Assembly: GCA_903838675.1 (NCBI GenBank)
Contig: CAILZI010000086.1
Span: forward strand, 1 to 52,744
Reading direction: 5' to 3'
Origin: an uncultured Verrucomicrobiota bacterium
GTDB taxonomy: Bacteria; Verrucomicrobiota; Verrucomicrobiia; Verrucomicrobiales; Verrucomicrobiaceae
DNA length: 52,744 bases
A program made the translations under genes and the position numbers. Position 1 is the first letter of the stretch, and the number at the start of each line of letters is the position of its first letter. The notes under the pieces are model-generated. The model saw nothing but the letters and a program-made list of their open reading frames with translations. It was not told the origin of the DNA and searched no databases. Positions 42,209 through 50,488 of this stretch are shown here, one piece after another.

Positions 42209-44236
42209 ATGAAAACTCTTCGCTTTGTCCTTCTCACGCTTTTCACGCTCAGCGGCTTTGTCGCCGCTGCTGAACTGCCGCCACTCGATCTCTTTCGCGA
42301 CAAGGAGGTCGTTGAAACCTTCGCGCCCATCCCGGTGCAGGAAGCCGGACGCATCAAGCCTCTTGAGAATATCGCCAGTTATCGCCTGCTGCGTTTTCGT
42401 GCCCGCCGCAGCATCTGGCTGACGGACAGCGGCGAAATGGATGGCAAGCCGCTCATTGATCCTGCGACCAAGAAGCCCATCACAAAAGAAGGCGACAAGC
42501 CGGTGAAGCTCAATGCCGTGGAATGGCTGCTGATGAGCTGGTTCCGCCCGGACATCGGCAAGATTGTGCCGTTGTTCAAAGTGGACAACTCTTCCGCCAT
42601 CACAGAGCTGGGTCTGGAGGCCAAAGCCAAGCGCGACCAGTACACCTTTGCCGAGATCGAGCCGGCGCGGCAGATCATGATGAAAAAGATGGGCGAGTAT
42701 CGCGTGATTACACCCAAGAAGCAGACACCTGAGCAGCGCATGATCGTGCAGCTTGCGGCCAACTTCCTCGACTACGAAATGATCACGGGGCATTTCGATT
42801 TCATCCGTGAGCCTGTCGGCGCAAAACCGGAAGGCCTGCCTGCCGGTGTGACCACCCCGGTTCGTCTCTCCAAAAGTCTCAATACGCTCATTGCAGCCAT
42901 TCGGGCCAACAACGGCCCGCCAATGCAGATCCCATGGTTCCGCGATTTCGCCAAAGCAGCGCTTGGGGCGATGATGACAGGCAACCCCGAGCTGCAGTTT
43001 CGCATCTTCCCGCCTGTGCCGGGGGCCAACAACGTCTGGAATGGTCCCGGTGAGATGATCTTCGGCGCGATCAACAGCGACAAAGATGTGACGGCCGATC
43101 AGCTCGCATGGCTGGGCCTTTATGAAGACGTTTACCTGGCCCTGCCTGATGCGGCGAAGTTCAAGACGGCTTCCAAGACACTGCTGAGCAAAATTCAAGA
43201 TGCGGCCAAAGCACGCGGGGAAGGGCAGTCGATTGCCTTGGAACGTCACTCAATGCGTGCGGACTACTTCTTCTACGCGCAGTGGATTTTCCTCGTGGGA
43301 TTCATCGCCGTGGCGCTCACCTGGGTTTCACCAGGTTCACGTTTTGAAAAAGGTGCCAGGCTGAGTGCATGGCTTTTGCTGGGGGCTGCCACAGCGCTGG
43401 CAGTGACTGGTGTGGTGGTCCGCTGCATCATCATGCAGCGTCCGCCGATCACCACGTTGTATGAGACCATTCTCTTCATTGGTTCGGCCTGCGCCTTGCT
43501 CGGCTTGATTGCGGAAGCGATCACGAAGCGCGGCCTGGGCCTGCTGGTGACGGCCATCGGCGGTACCGCATGCATGTTCCTTTCCATTCAGTTTGAGGCC
43601 TCCGAAGCCACTGACACCCTGCAGCAGCTGCAGGCTGTGCTGATCACGAACTTCTGGCTCTCCACCCACGTGCCGATGATCAATCTCGGCTACGCGGCTT
43701 GCATGGTGGCCGCCTTGATTTCGATGATCTATTTCGTCCAGCGCATTTTTGGTGTGTTTAAAACTGGCGGAGACGATGCTCGCCTGCTGACACGTGTTGC
43801 CTACGGTTTCATCGCGACTGGCCTCTTCCTCTCACTGGTGGGCACGGTGCTGGGTGGCATCTGGGCCAACTACAGCTGGGGTCGCTTCTGGGGCTGGGAT
43901 CCAAAGGAGAACGGCGCACTCATGATCGTGCTGATGTGTCTTGTGATTCTCCATGCACGCCTCGGTGGCTACATTCGCGAGATCGGTCTGCACTGCTGCA
44001 ATCTCATTCTCGGCTGCATCGTGATCTTCTCCTGGTTCGGAGTGAACCAGCTCGGCGTCGGTCTGCATGCCTACGGCTTCACGGACGGCATCTGGCCCAA
44101 GATTTACGCCTACTGGCTCAGCCAGCTGATCCTGCTCGGCTACGGGGTGTTTCTATCACTGCGCGAAAGCCGGGTGAAGACACTCAAGCCGGCTCCTGTT
44201 GAGGACGTGAAGCTGGAAAAATCACCGGCTCATTGA
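42209..44236 (+). CDS. ccsA: Cytochrome c biogenesis protein CcsA (haem handling, system II)
   Basis: A 675-residue protein. The ATG at 42209 opens a signal peptide (MKTLRFVLLTLFTLSGFVAAA). A periplasmic domain of about 330 residues (ELPPLDLFRDKEVVETFAPI, GRIKPLENIASYRLLRF) precedes eight or more membrane helices. The haem-handling WWD-type motif is present as WGRFWGWDPKENGALM (about 560-575), with conserved His residues in helices such as ILHARLGGYI and VNQLGVGLHAYGF. The long N-terminal domain makes it similar to the Bacteroidetes CcsA/B form. It ends the five-gene cytochrome set that begins at 36806, which supplies its own substrates: three CxxCH motifs in two proteins. Confidence 0.9.
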   Translation: MKTLRFVLLTLFTLSGFVAAAELPPLDLFRDKEVVETFAPIPVQEAGRIKPLENIASYRLLRFRARRSIWLTDSGEMDGKPLIDPATKKPITKEGDKPVKLNAVEWLLMSWFRPDIGKIVPLFKVDNSSAITELGLEAKAKRDQYTFAEIEPARQIMMKKMGEYRVITPKKQTPEQRMIVQLAANFLDYEMITGHFDFIREPVGAKPEGLPAGVTTPVRLSKSLNTLIAAIRANNGPPMQIPWFRDFAKAALGAMMTGNPELQFRIFPPVPGANNVWNGPGEMIFGAINSDKDVTADQLAWLGLYEDVYLALPDAAKFKTASKTLLSKIQDAAKARGEGQSIALERHSMRADYFFYAQWIFLVGFIAVALTWVSPGSRFEKGARLSAWLLLGAATALAVTGVVVRCIIMQRPPITTLYETILFIGSACALLGLIAEAITKRGLGLLVTAIGGTACMFLSIQFEASEATDTLQQLQAVLITNFWLSTHVPMINLGYAACMVAALISMIYFVQRIFGVFKTGGDDARLLTRVAYGFIATGLFLSLVGTVLGGIWANYSWGRFWGWDPKENGALMIVLMCLVILHARLGGYIREIGLHCCNLILGCIVIFSWFGVNQLGVGLHAYGFTDGIWPKIYAYWLSQLILLGYGVFLSLRESRVKTLKPAPVEDVKLEKSPAH

Positions 44237-44360
44237 GTGTGAGACGCTAAGGCGCGCCTCGCCTGCTTTGCACAGGATGCACAGAGTGACTCACGGGAAA
44301 TTGGGTGATGGTTCAGCAGCTGTTTGTCAGCCATTGCAAACTTCAGGTTTCCAAGGAGCC

Positions 44361-44965
44361 TCACTTCGACTTCCTGAAAGCGATGATGCCCTGGGCGATG
44401 CCCTCGGCGATCTTGGCGCGGAATTCGCCGGTCAGCATGCGGGCGCGTTCGCTGGAGTTGCTGACAAAGCCACACTCGACGAGCACCGCCGGGTTTTTCG
44501 TGGTGGCACGGATGACGTGAAATCCGGCGCTTTTCACACCACGATTGGTCATGCTGGTGCGCTGCACCAGGTAGGCCTGGATGTAGGCAGCGAGCATGTA
44601 GCTGGAGGAAAAGTGGTAGTAGGTCTCCGCCCCGGCTCCGCTGCCACCGCGGTTGTAGTTGTAATGGATGCTGACGAAGATGGCGTTGTGCTTGCTGTTG
44701 CCCAGCGCGGAGCGGTCCTGCAGTGGGATGAAAACGTCACGGCTGCGGGACATGATGACATTCAGCCCCTCTTTTTTGAGCAGTTGTTCCACCCGGCGGG
44801 CCGTGTCCAGCGCCAGATGTTTTTCATAGACGTATCCGATGGCCGCTCCCCGGTCGTGGGCGCCATGGCCAGGGTCAAGAACGACCGTGTCAAAGGCGTG
44901 AGCTGTGCCTGCCAGCATCAACACCGTCATCGCAACCCAGCAGGTGCCAGCGAGCAGGCGGTTCA
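44361..44965 (-). CDS. N-acetylmuramoyl-L-alanine amidase (amidase_3)
   Basis: A 201-residue exported amidase; the ATG at 44965 starts the signal peptide MNRLLAGTCWVAMTVLMLAGTAHA. ATGs at 44996 and further upstream are alternatives. The zinc amidase core shows VVLDPGHGAHDRGA (first His), YEKHLALDTARR (Glu), FVSIHYNYN (second His) and AVLVECGFVSNSSER (catalytic Glu). It cleaves the amide bond between MurNAc and the peptide stem of peptidoglycan, in cell separation or wall turnover. No SH3, LysM or AMIN domain is attached. It lies downstream of two pseudopilin genes on the same strand, but a terminator separates them, and it has its own upstream region. Confidence 0.92.
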
Positions 44966-45118
44966 TTGCATGGCGAGGGAAGTGGAAAGTCGGCATGAGA
45001 TTCGGGAGGGGACGGCAGGTTTCGCATGAACAAGCCTGCAAGCTCATCAGGGGTACAGTAATCGAAGATGCAGGAGAAGGGTCAAGTGGTTTGCCTGCAA
45101 ACCTTGTGACCAAGGCAC

Positions 45119-45151
45119 AAAAAAGCCGCCGGATGTTATCCATCCGGCGGC
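45119..45151 (-). terminator. Intrinsic terminator after the first pseudopilin gene
   Basis: On the minus strand GCCGCCGGATG-loop of 5 nt-CATCCGGCGGC forms a perfect 11-bp stem followed by TTTTTT. It is the same stem as the terminator after the second pseudopilin gene. Confidence 0.9.
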
Positions 45152-45180
45152 GTAGATTGTCTTCAGGCTAAATGATTGGT

Positions 45181-46044
45181 TTAGAGTCCCGAAGGTGGCA
45201 GGCCACCAGGGGCGCCACCACCAAGCGGAGCCGGAGGGGCACCGCCGGGCATTCCACCAGGCATACCGCCGGGAAGGGGGGCACCAAGGCCGCCAGGAGG
45301 ACCATTCATCGGTCCGCCCTGCCCGCCCGCTCCGGATCCCTGGCTCATGTTGTTGTTGCCATAAACAACCTGCAGAATGCGCTGCGGGATGCCCTGAGAG
45401 GCCTGGGTGAACAGATTGAAGCCACCAGCCATGATTTTGGGGCCGATCATGCCTCTTTTTCCAGCCAGAGCTTCAACGGCCACGCTGCCGTCGTTGCGAC
45501 CAATGATGATCTTGCCACCAGGCCAGGTGCGGCCGGGAGCGATCTGACCTGCCACGTCCGCATTCCAGAGCGGAGGCCAGCTGATCGAGGAAGGGTTTTC
45601 AAAGACGATGGGCATGTTACCAAAGGCGGTGTCGGTCTGGTTGCCGGTCATCGCCCAATGGTTTTCACCGGGCATCAGGGCATTGCCATAGTTTGGGGCC
45701 TGACCGATGTTGTTGTCCGGGTTGTAACCGGCGGGGCAGCCGAAGATGCGCTCATCCGTCACAATCTGCTCCTGGATCATGAAGCGGTAGGCGTCATTGG
45801 CGGTCTGTGCCAGACTTCCGGTCAGCGGGTTTTGCACCGAGTCAGGATATTGGCTGTTGTTGTCTTTGGAGAACTGCTTGAGCGAGAGGATGATCTGCTT
45901 GCAGTTGTTGACGCCTTTCATCTGATTGCCCTGGGTCTGGACCATCGTGAAGGCAGGCACGGCCAGACTCGCGAGAATCGCGATGATCGTGATCACCACC
46001 AACAGCTCGATCAGAGTGAAGGCTTGGTTTCGTTTCGTTTTCAT
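45181..46044 (-). CDS. Type IV pseudopilin / type II secretion pilin-like protein (copy 1)
   Basis: A 287-residue protein. N-terminal prepilin signal: MKTKRNQA followed by FTLIELLVVITIIAILASLA, where the prepilin peptidase would cut before Phe and the Glu is the usual position 5. Then a large head domain (RFMIQEQIVTDERIFGCPAG, NALMPGENHWAMTGNQTDT, IIIGRNDGSVAVEAL), of the type seen in planctomycete/verrucomicrobial pilin-like proteins, though the H-X9-DG motif here has lost its His. The C-terminus is Gly/Pro/Met-rich (PGGMPGGMPGGAPPAP) and ends PPSGL. A close paralogue lies directly upstream, with which it shares head, terminator and upstream elements. Its role may be a surface filament, secretion or matrix. 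Confidence 0.85.
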   Translation of the reverse strand: MKTKRNQAFTLIELLVVITIIAILASLAVPAFTMVQTQGNQMKGVNNCKQIILSLKQFSKDNNSQYPDSVQNPLTGSLAQTANDAYRFMIQEQIVTDERIFGCPAGYNPDNNIGQAPNYGNALMPGENHWAMTGNQTDTAFGNMPIVFENPSSISWPPLWNADVAGQIAPGRTWPGGKIIIGRNDGSVAVEALAGKRGMIGPKIMAGGFNLFTQASQGIPQRILQVVYGNNNMSQGSGAGGQGGPMNGPPGGLGAPLPGGMPGGMPGGAPPAPLGGGAPGGLPPSGL

Positions 46045-46079
46045 TGTATGGGTGTTTTTTTGGTTGGTTATGATGTTAT

Positions 46080-46121
46080 TAGGACACCGGAATTAATTCG
46101 GCACCCAGTGATTAGACCCAA
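46080..46121 (-). promoter_or_regulatory. Conserved upstream elements of pseudopilin copy 1
   Basis: The block ATTAGACCCA (46111-46120) and the AT-palindrome GAATTAATTC (46090-46099) precede the start at 46044. The same block, followed by an AT-palindrome at similar spacing, precedes copy 2. Conservation through duplication suggests promoter or operator function. The TTGGGT of the block on the minus strand could be a -35 box. Confidence 0.4.
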
Positions 46122-46214
46122 GCATGGGTTGAAATGCGAGAAAAAAATGACGCCAACCGAGACCTGGGGGTAGATGCTAGGAAAGTGCCCGCTGGTGGCC
46201 TGCATACCAAGCCA

Positions 46215-46248
46215 CAAAAAAGCCGCCGGATGGGGTGCATCCGGCGGC
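46215..46248 (-). terminator. Intrinsic terminator after the second pseudopilin gene
   Basis: GCCGCCGGATG-loop-CATCCGGCGGC, an 11-bp stem with a 5-nt loop, followed by a T-run on the minus strand (46215-46221). Same stem as the terminator after copy 1, so it was probably duplicated with the gene. Confidence 0.9.
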
Positions 46249-46278
46249 GTGGATTTTCTTCAGTCTAGATTACCTGAT

Positions 46279-47094
46279 TCAGAGTCCCGAAGGAGGCAGG
46301 ACACCGGCAGACTCACCAGGAGCCGGAGGGGCCGCAGGCACGCCACCCAAGGCGAGCGGCTGGCCAGGGCCGGGATTCGGTGCAGGAGGTAATGGATTGC
46401 CCACATTGCCATAAACCACCTGCAGGATGCGCTGTGGGATGCCGTCTGAGGCCTGGGTAAACAGGTTCAAGCCACCGGACATGACTTTGGGGCCGACCAT
46501 GCCTTTTGTGTCTGCCAGGGCTACGACTTCAGCACTGCCATCATTGCGCCCAATGATGATCTTGCCACCGGTCCAGGTGCGGCCCGGGGCGATCTTACCT
46601 GCCATATCGGCATTCCAGAGCGGAGGCCAGCTAGGGGAGGCGGGGTTTTCAAACACGATCGGCATGTTGCCCACCGCGGTGTCTGTCTGGCCGGCCGTCA
46701 TGGCCCAGTGGTTTTCACCAGGCATCAGGGCAGTGCCATAGTTGGGGCTCAGACCGATGTTGCCGTCCGGATTTAAACCGGCAGGGCAGCCGAAGATGCG
46801 CTCATCCGTCACGATCTTTTCCTGGATCATGAACCGGAAGGCGTCATTGGCGTTCTGGGCCAGGCTTCCTGTCAGTGGGTTTTGCACTGTGTCGGGATAC
46901 TGGCTGCTGTGGTCCTTTGAGAACAGTTTCATCGAGATGATGATCTGTCTGGCGTTGTTGACGCCTCGTGCCTGATTGGCCAGCATCTGGACGTAGGTGT
47001 AGGTGGGCACCGCCAATCCCGCGAGAATCGCGATGATTGTGATCACCACCAACAACTCGATCAGAGTGAAGGCATGGTTTCGTTTCGTTTTCAT
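46279..47094 (-). CDS. Type IV pseudopilin / type II secretion pilin-like protein (copy 2)
   Basis: A 271-residue paralogue of the gene at 45181-46044; the ATG at 47094 gives the identical start MKTKRN(H)AFTLIELLVVITII, so the upstream extension is not used. The head domain is about 75-80% identical by eye (NALMPGENHWAM-type and RTWTGGKIIIGRNDG segments). The tail is shorter, Pro/Gly/Ala-rich, and ends LPPSGL like copy 1. Prepilin cleavage is expected before Phe. Copies 1 and 2 are arranged head-to-tail, each with its own terminator and upstream block, so each is an independent unit rather than one operon. Confidence 0.85.
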   Translation of the reverse strand: MKTKRNHAFTLIELLVVITIIAILAGLAVPTYTYVQMLANQARGVNNARQIIISMKLFSKDHSSQYPDTVQNPLTGSLAQNANDAFRFMIQEKIVTDERIFGCPAGLNPDGNIGLSPNYGTALMPGENHWAMTAGQTDTAVGNMPIVFENPASPSWPPLWNADMAGKIAPGRTWTGGKIIIGRNDGSAEVVALADTKGMVGPKVMSGGLNLFTQASDGIPQRILQVVYGNVGNPLPPAPNPGPGQPLALGGVPAAPPAPGESAGVLPPSGL

Positions 47095-47143
47095 TGTATG
47101 CGTATGTTTATCTATCGTTTGTTTTATTATGTTATGTGAATAA

Positions 47144-47178
47144 CGGAATATTCCGCTACCCACCCCAATTAGACCCAA
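47144..47178 (-). promoter_or_regulatory. Conserved upstream elements of pseudopilin copy 2
   Basis: A perfect 12-bp palindrome CGGAATATTCCG (47144-47155), then ATTAGACCCA (47168-47177), matching the copy 1 layout. On the minus strand this reads TTGGGTCTAAT, a G-rich spacer, and then the palindrome. Confidence 0.4.
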
Positions 47179-47243
47179 ACGAGGGCAAAAATACGAGACA
47201 AGAATTTAGCCGTCTAAGACATGGCGGCAGGCGTAGGTAAAAC

Positions 47244-48062
47244 TCAAGCCAAGGCAAGAAGAGTCACTTTGAGCTCCTGGCAGAGCCTGAAAACTTCCTC
47301 CCGCCCTAGCAGCAGGGTCATGCCTGCTTCTACGGCAATCAAATCCACCCCGGCAGCTGCTGCGGTACGAATCGTCTCCGGGCCCACCACGGGTACATCA
47401 AAGCGCATGTCCTGCTTCGGCTTCGAAACCTTGACCATCGTCGCACCACCGCGCCCCAGCGCCCCGCCTCGCTTGACCGCCTCATTGGTGCCTTCAAAGG
47501 CCTCCACCGCCAGCACGGTGCCGTTTTTCACCACCACCGTCTGCCCGATGTCCAGCCGGCTGCTCTCCTTGGCGATCTTAAAACCATACTCCGCATCCTC
47601 CTGCCGCCGTTTCTTGATTTGAGGTCCCGCCACATGCCCCGGGCCGGGCATGAGGTCTTCGAGAAAAGTCGTCGCCGGCAGCAGCGTGATGCCGTCCTTC
47701 GCCAGCTCATTGGCTATGCCCCCAAACAGCGTCTCCGCGTTCCGCTGCTTCAGCTTCGCCATCATGATCAGCGTGCGGAAATCAGGCCGCAGATCGAACA
47801 GGTTCTTCGGCGCGATCTGCCCCACCATCACCGTCTGCGTCACACCCTGCTTTTTGAAAAAAGAGATCATCTTCCCCAGCTGCCCCACCCGAAACCACTC
47901 GATGGCATCCACCATCCCCGCCAGCTCCGGCTTCGTTTCATTTGTGAATGCCGCCGACACCAGCTTCTTCACCCCGGCCTTCCGCGCCGCAGCTACAAAG
48001 GTTTCCGGATAAATGCCGTTTCCAGAAATGAGGGCGATGTTGTCGAGGTTTGGGGCGGTCAT
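47244..48062 (-). CDS. lpxI: UDP-2,3-diacylglucosamine pyrophosphatase LpxI
   Basis: A 272-residue protein of the DUF1009/LpxI family; the ATG at 48062 overlaps the stop of the TatD-like gene by one base (TGATG), implying translational coupling. Recognised stretches: IALISGNGIYPETFVAAARK near the N-terminus, VTQTVMVGQIAPKNLFDLRP, ELAKDGITLLPATTFLEDL, DIGQTVVVKNGTVLAVEAFE, and the Gly-rich RGGALGRGGATMVKVSKP. LpxI replaces LpxH in many bacteria and releases UMP from UDP-2,3-diacylglucosamine in lipid A synthesis. Its presence shows the host makes lipid A and is diderm. Other lipid A genes are not next to it. Confidence 0.9.
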   Translation of the reverse strand: MTAPNLDNIALISGNGIYPETFVAAARKAGVKKLVSAAFTNETKPELAGMVDAIEWFRVGQLGKMISFFKKQGVTQTVMVGQIAPKNLFDLRPDFRTLIMMAKLKQRNAETLFGGIANELAKDGITLLPATTFLEDLMPGPGHVAGPQIKKRRQEDAEYGFKIAKESSRLDIGQTVVVKNGTVLAVEAFEGTNEAVKRGGALGRGGATMVKVSKPKQDMRFDVPVVGPETIRTAAAAGVDLIAVEAGMTLLLGREEVFRLCQELKVTLLALA

Positions 48063-48862
48063 CACAGTTTAAACTTTTCGCACTGTCCCATGAACGCACG
48101 CGGATTATCCCACGCCACCCGCTGAATCATCTCAGTGCTCCACCCCCGCTGACGCATGGCCTGCATGGTCTTCGGCACGGCCAGCGGATCGGAGATGCCC
48201 CAGTCGCAAGCGCTGTTCATCCAGATGCGCTCGGCGTGGCGCTGCTCGAGCATGTCAATGGCGCGGTTCGGAGTGCATTTGCTCTCAGGATAGAGCGTGA
48301 TGCCCGCCCAGAAGCCGTGATCCAGCACATGGTCGATGGTGTGCTCCTCCACGTGATCGATGATCACTCGCTCAGGCTTGATCTTGGGAAAGTTTTTCAG
48401 CGCTTCGACGATCAAGCGCGTGCCCTTGAGCTTGTCTTCAAGATGGGGCGTGTGGATCAGCACCAGCGCGTCATAATCCTGCGCCACTTGCACATGCTGC
48501 TCGAAGATTTTCAGCTCGTTGCGGCTGTTCTTGTTCAGGCCGATCTCGCCAATGCCGAGCACGCCCGGTTTGTCGATGAACTGCGGGATCAGCGCAATGA
48601 CATCGTCCGCCAGTTTCAAATCCTCCGCTTCCTTGGGATTGATGCACAGCCAGCAGTAGTGCTGGATGCCAAACTTAGCCGCACGCTTCGGCTCATACTC
48701 GGTGATCTGGCGGAAGTAATCGTAAAAGCCGTCGGCGCTGGCGCGGTCGTAGCCGGCCCAGAACGCGGGCTCGCAGATCGCCTGGCAGCCAGCGATGGCC
48801 ATGCGCTCATAGTCATCCGTGGTGCGGCTGACCATGTGGCCGTGGGGCTCGATGTATTGCAT
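48062..48862 (-). CDS. TatD-family metal-dependent hydrolase (EboB-like)
   Basis: A 266-residue amidohydrolase-fold protein. The ATG at 48862 starts the conserved MQYIEPHGHM; the longer frame to 48985 would run through a repeat array and is not used. Metal-site features: HGHM, GVLGIGEIGLNKNSRNEL, VLIHTPHLEDKLKG, VIIDHVEEHT and WMNSACDWGISDPLAV. The PHxHM start and the IGEIGLNKN and CDWG segments recall the TatD-like hydrolases of Ebo-type gene clusters (from memory; no other ebo gene is seen here). It ends inside the lpxI start codon. A hairpin-forming 10-bp repeat array lies directly before its start codon. Substrate unknown; possibly nuclease or amidohydrolase. Confidence 0.75.
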   Translation of the reverse strand: MQYIEPHGHMVSRTTDDYERMAIAGCQAICEPAFWAGYDRASADGFYDYFRQITEYEPKRAAKFGIQHYCWLCINPKEAEDLKLADDVIALIPQFIDKPGVLGIGEIGLNKNSRNELKIFEQHVQVAQDYDALVLIHTPHLEDKLKGTRLIVEALKNFPKIKPERVIIDHVEEHTIDHVLDHGFWAGITLYPESKCTPNRAIDMLEQRHAERIWMNSACDWGISDPLAVPKTMQAMRQRGWSTEMIQRVAWDNPRAFMGQCEKFKL

Positions 48863-48875
48863 TGGGGAGGGGAAA

Positions 48876-48986
48876 GTTGGCGGTTGTTTGCGGTGGTTGG
48901 CGATGGTTTGCAGTGGTTTGCAGTGGTTTAGCAGAGGCTTGGCAACCATCGCAAACGATGGCCAACAACGGCAAACCACTGCCAAC
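48876..48986. repeat. Inverted array of 10-bp repeats (GTTKGCNRTG) before the TatD-like gene
   Basis: On the plus strand five units of 10 bp (48876-48925) follow one another in phase: GTTGGCGGTT, GTTTGCGGTG, GTTGGCGATG, and GTTTGCAGTG twice. After a spacer of 17 bp, four units of the same 10-bp motif are inverted (48943-48986, e.g. CAACCATCGC, AAACGATGGC). The two arms can pair over about 40 bp with few mismatches. The array ends 14 bp before the ATG of the TatD-like gene, in its likely mRNA leader. Confidence 0.7.
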
Positions 48987-48987
48987 T

Positions 48988-49266
48988 TCAGTTCTTATAC
49001 GCTCCAATCGCGCCCTGCATTGCCGCTTTAGCCACCGGTTCGGTGCTCGGATCGCTGAAACTCAGGAGCACATCCCGGGCGCGCTGGGGTTGATCCTGGG
49101 AAAGGAGGGCGATGGCTTTTTTGAGCGCTTGGACGCGGAAGTCGCCTTCCTGATCGGCACGCTGGACGCGGTCGAGAAAGGCGGCGAGGTCGATGAGCTT
49201 CGAACGCGAGTCCATGAAGCCGAGATCGACCAGATTGACTTGGGTTGGGGGTGTCCAATCAGGCAT
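48988..49266 (-). CDS. Small hypothetical protein
   Basis: A 92-residue protein; the ATG at 49266 gives MPDWTPPTQVNLVDLGFMDS, and a second ATG begins at residue 18. It appears mostly helical: SRSKLIDLAAFLDRVQRADQ, GDFRVQALKKAIALLSQDQP, and a C-terminal AAMQGAIGAYK. No signal peptide or membrane segment. It is upstream of the TatD-like gene on the same strand, with the inverted repeat array between them. The RSKLIDLAAFLDR stretch looks conserved, but no family is named; it may accompany the TatD-like protein, as EboA does in Ebo clusters (speculative). Confidence 0.55.
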   Translation of the reverse strand: MPDWTPPTQVNLVDLGFMDSRSKLIDLAAFLDRVQRADQEGDFRVQALKKAIALLSQDQPQRARDVLLSFSDPSTEPVAKAAMQGAIGAYKN

Positions 49267-49348
49267 GATGGGAATGTAGGCACGGCATGCGGCACCGCAA
49301 CCGCTGGATCATTGCACTGACGATTCTGCATGCCATGGTAGGCGGCTC

Positions 49349-50488
49349 ATGCCCGACCTCACCCCCGACGAACTGAGCCGCTACGCGCGGCACCTGGCGA
49401 TCCCCGAATTCGGGATCGAAGGCCAGCGCAAGCTGCGGGCGGCGCGGGTGCTGTGCATCGGGGCAGGGGGGCTGGGCTCTCCGATCACGATGTATTTGGC
49501 GGCGGCAGGCATCGGCGGGCTGGGCTTGGTGGACCCGGATGTGGTGGAGATCACCAATTTGCAGCGCCAGATTCTCTTTGGGCAGAAGGACCTCGGTCGC
49601 AAGAAGCTCGATGCCGCACGTGACCGGCTGGCGGACATCAATCCGCATGTGGACATCCAGGTTTATCCCGAGCTTTTCACGGCGGCGAATGCGATGAAGA
49701 TCGCGGCGGATTATGACGTCATCATTGACGGCACGGACAATTTCCCTACGCGCTACCTCAGCAACGATGTGGCCGTGTGGCTACGAAAGCCGAATGTGTA
49801 TGGCAGCATCCTGCGCTTTGACGGACAGGTGGGCGTGTTTGCGCCGCATCTCGGCGCGCCCTGCTACCGCTGCATGTGCCCGCAGCCGCCGCCACCGGGT
49901 ATGGTGCCCTCCTGTGCGGAAGGCGGCGTGTTGGGCGTGCTGCCAGGTCTCATTGGCACCATGCAGGCGCTTGAGGCCATCAAGCTCATCACCGGCATCG
50001 GCCAGCCGCTGCTGGGCAAGCTGATGCATGTGGACACCCTGAGCATGCGTTTTCGTACCCTGACCCTGCGCCGAGATCCGAGCTGCCCTGTGTGCGGCGA
50101 CAATCCGACCATCACCGAACCCATCGACTACCAGGGCTTCTGCGGCATCACTGCCTCAGCCCCCCCAGATATTCCCACCATGACCGTTCACGAACTCAAA
50201 GAACTCCGCGAGGCTGGCGACAACCACTTCCTGCTCGATGTGCGCGAGCCGCATGAGCAAAGCATCTCACGCATTGCAGGCGCGGTGCTCATTCCCCTGG
50301 GCGAACTCGAAAAGCGCACCTCTGAGCTGCCGCGTGACAAGCGCATTCTCGTTCACTGCAAAAGCGGCGGGCGCAGTGCGCGTGCCGTCAGCCTGCTGCG
50401 CGAGGAGGGCTTTGAGAATGTCTGGAACATCTCCGGCGGCATCATCGCCTGGGCGCGTGAGATTGACCCCTCCATGGCTGAATACTGA
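49349..50488 (+). CDS. moeB: E1-like adenylyltransferase with rhodanese domain (MoeB/ThiF family)
   Basis: A 379-residue protein with two domains. Residues about 5-265: MoeB/ThiF adenylation domain with VLCIGAGGLGSPITMYLAAAGIG (nucleotide loop), TNLQRQILFGQKDLGRKK, DYDVIIDGTDNFPTRYL, the CYRC...CPVC zinc pair (about 172-175 and 249-252), and the acceptor Cys189 in VPSCAEGGVLG. Residues about 280-375: rhodanese with Cys337 in ILVHCKSGGRSARA. Such fusions activate a small sulfur carrier (MoaD or ThiS/MOCS3-like) and supply the sulfur from the rhodanese persulfide, for molybdopterin, thiamine or thiolated tRNA. No carrier gene is adjacent. The next gene starts in its stop codon. Confidence 0.9.
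   Translation: MPDLTPDELSRYARHLAIPEFGIEGQRKLRAARVLCIGAGGLGSPITMYLAAAGIGGLGLVDPDVVEITNLQRQILFGQKDLGRKKLDAARDRLADINPHVDIQVYPELFTAANAMKIAADYDVIIDGTDNFPTRYLSNDVAVWLRKPNVYGSILRFDGQVGVFAPHLGAPCYRCMCPQPPPPGMVPSCAEGGVLGVLPGLIGTMQALEAIKLITGIGQPLLGKLMHVDTLSMRFRTLTLRRDPSCPVCGDNPTITEPIDYQGFCGITASAPPDIPTMTVHELKELREAGDNHFLLDVREPHEQSISRIAGAVLIPLGELEKRTSELPRDKRILVHCKSGGRSARAVSLLREEGFENVWNISGGIIAWAREIDPSMAEY

Noticed and set aside
48863..48985. Longer TatD-like N-terminus through the repeat array
   Set aside because: The extension is translated repeat; the family start MQYIEPH begins after it.
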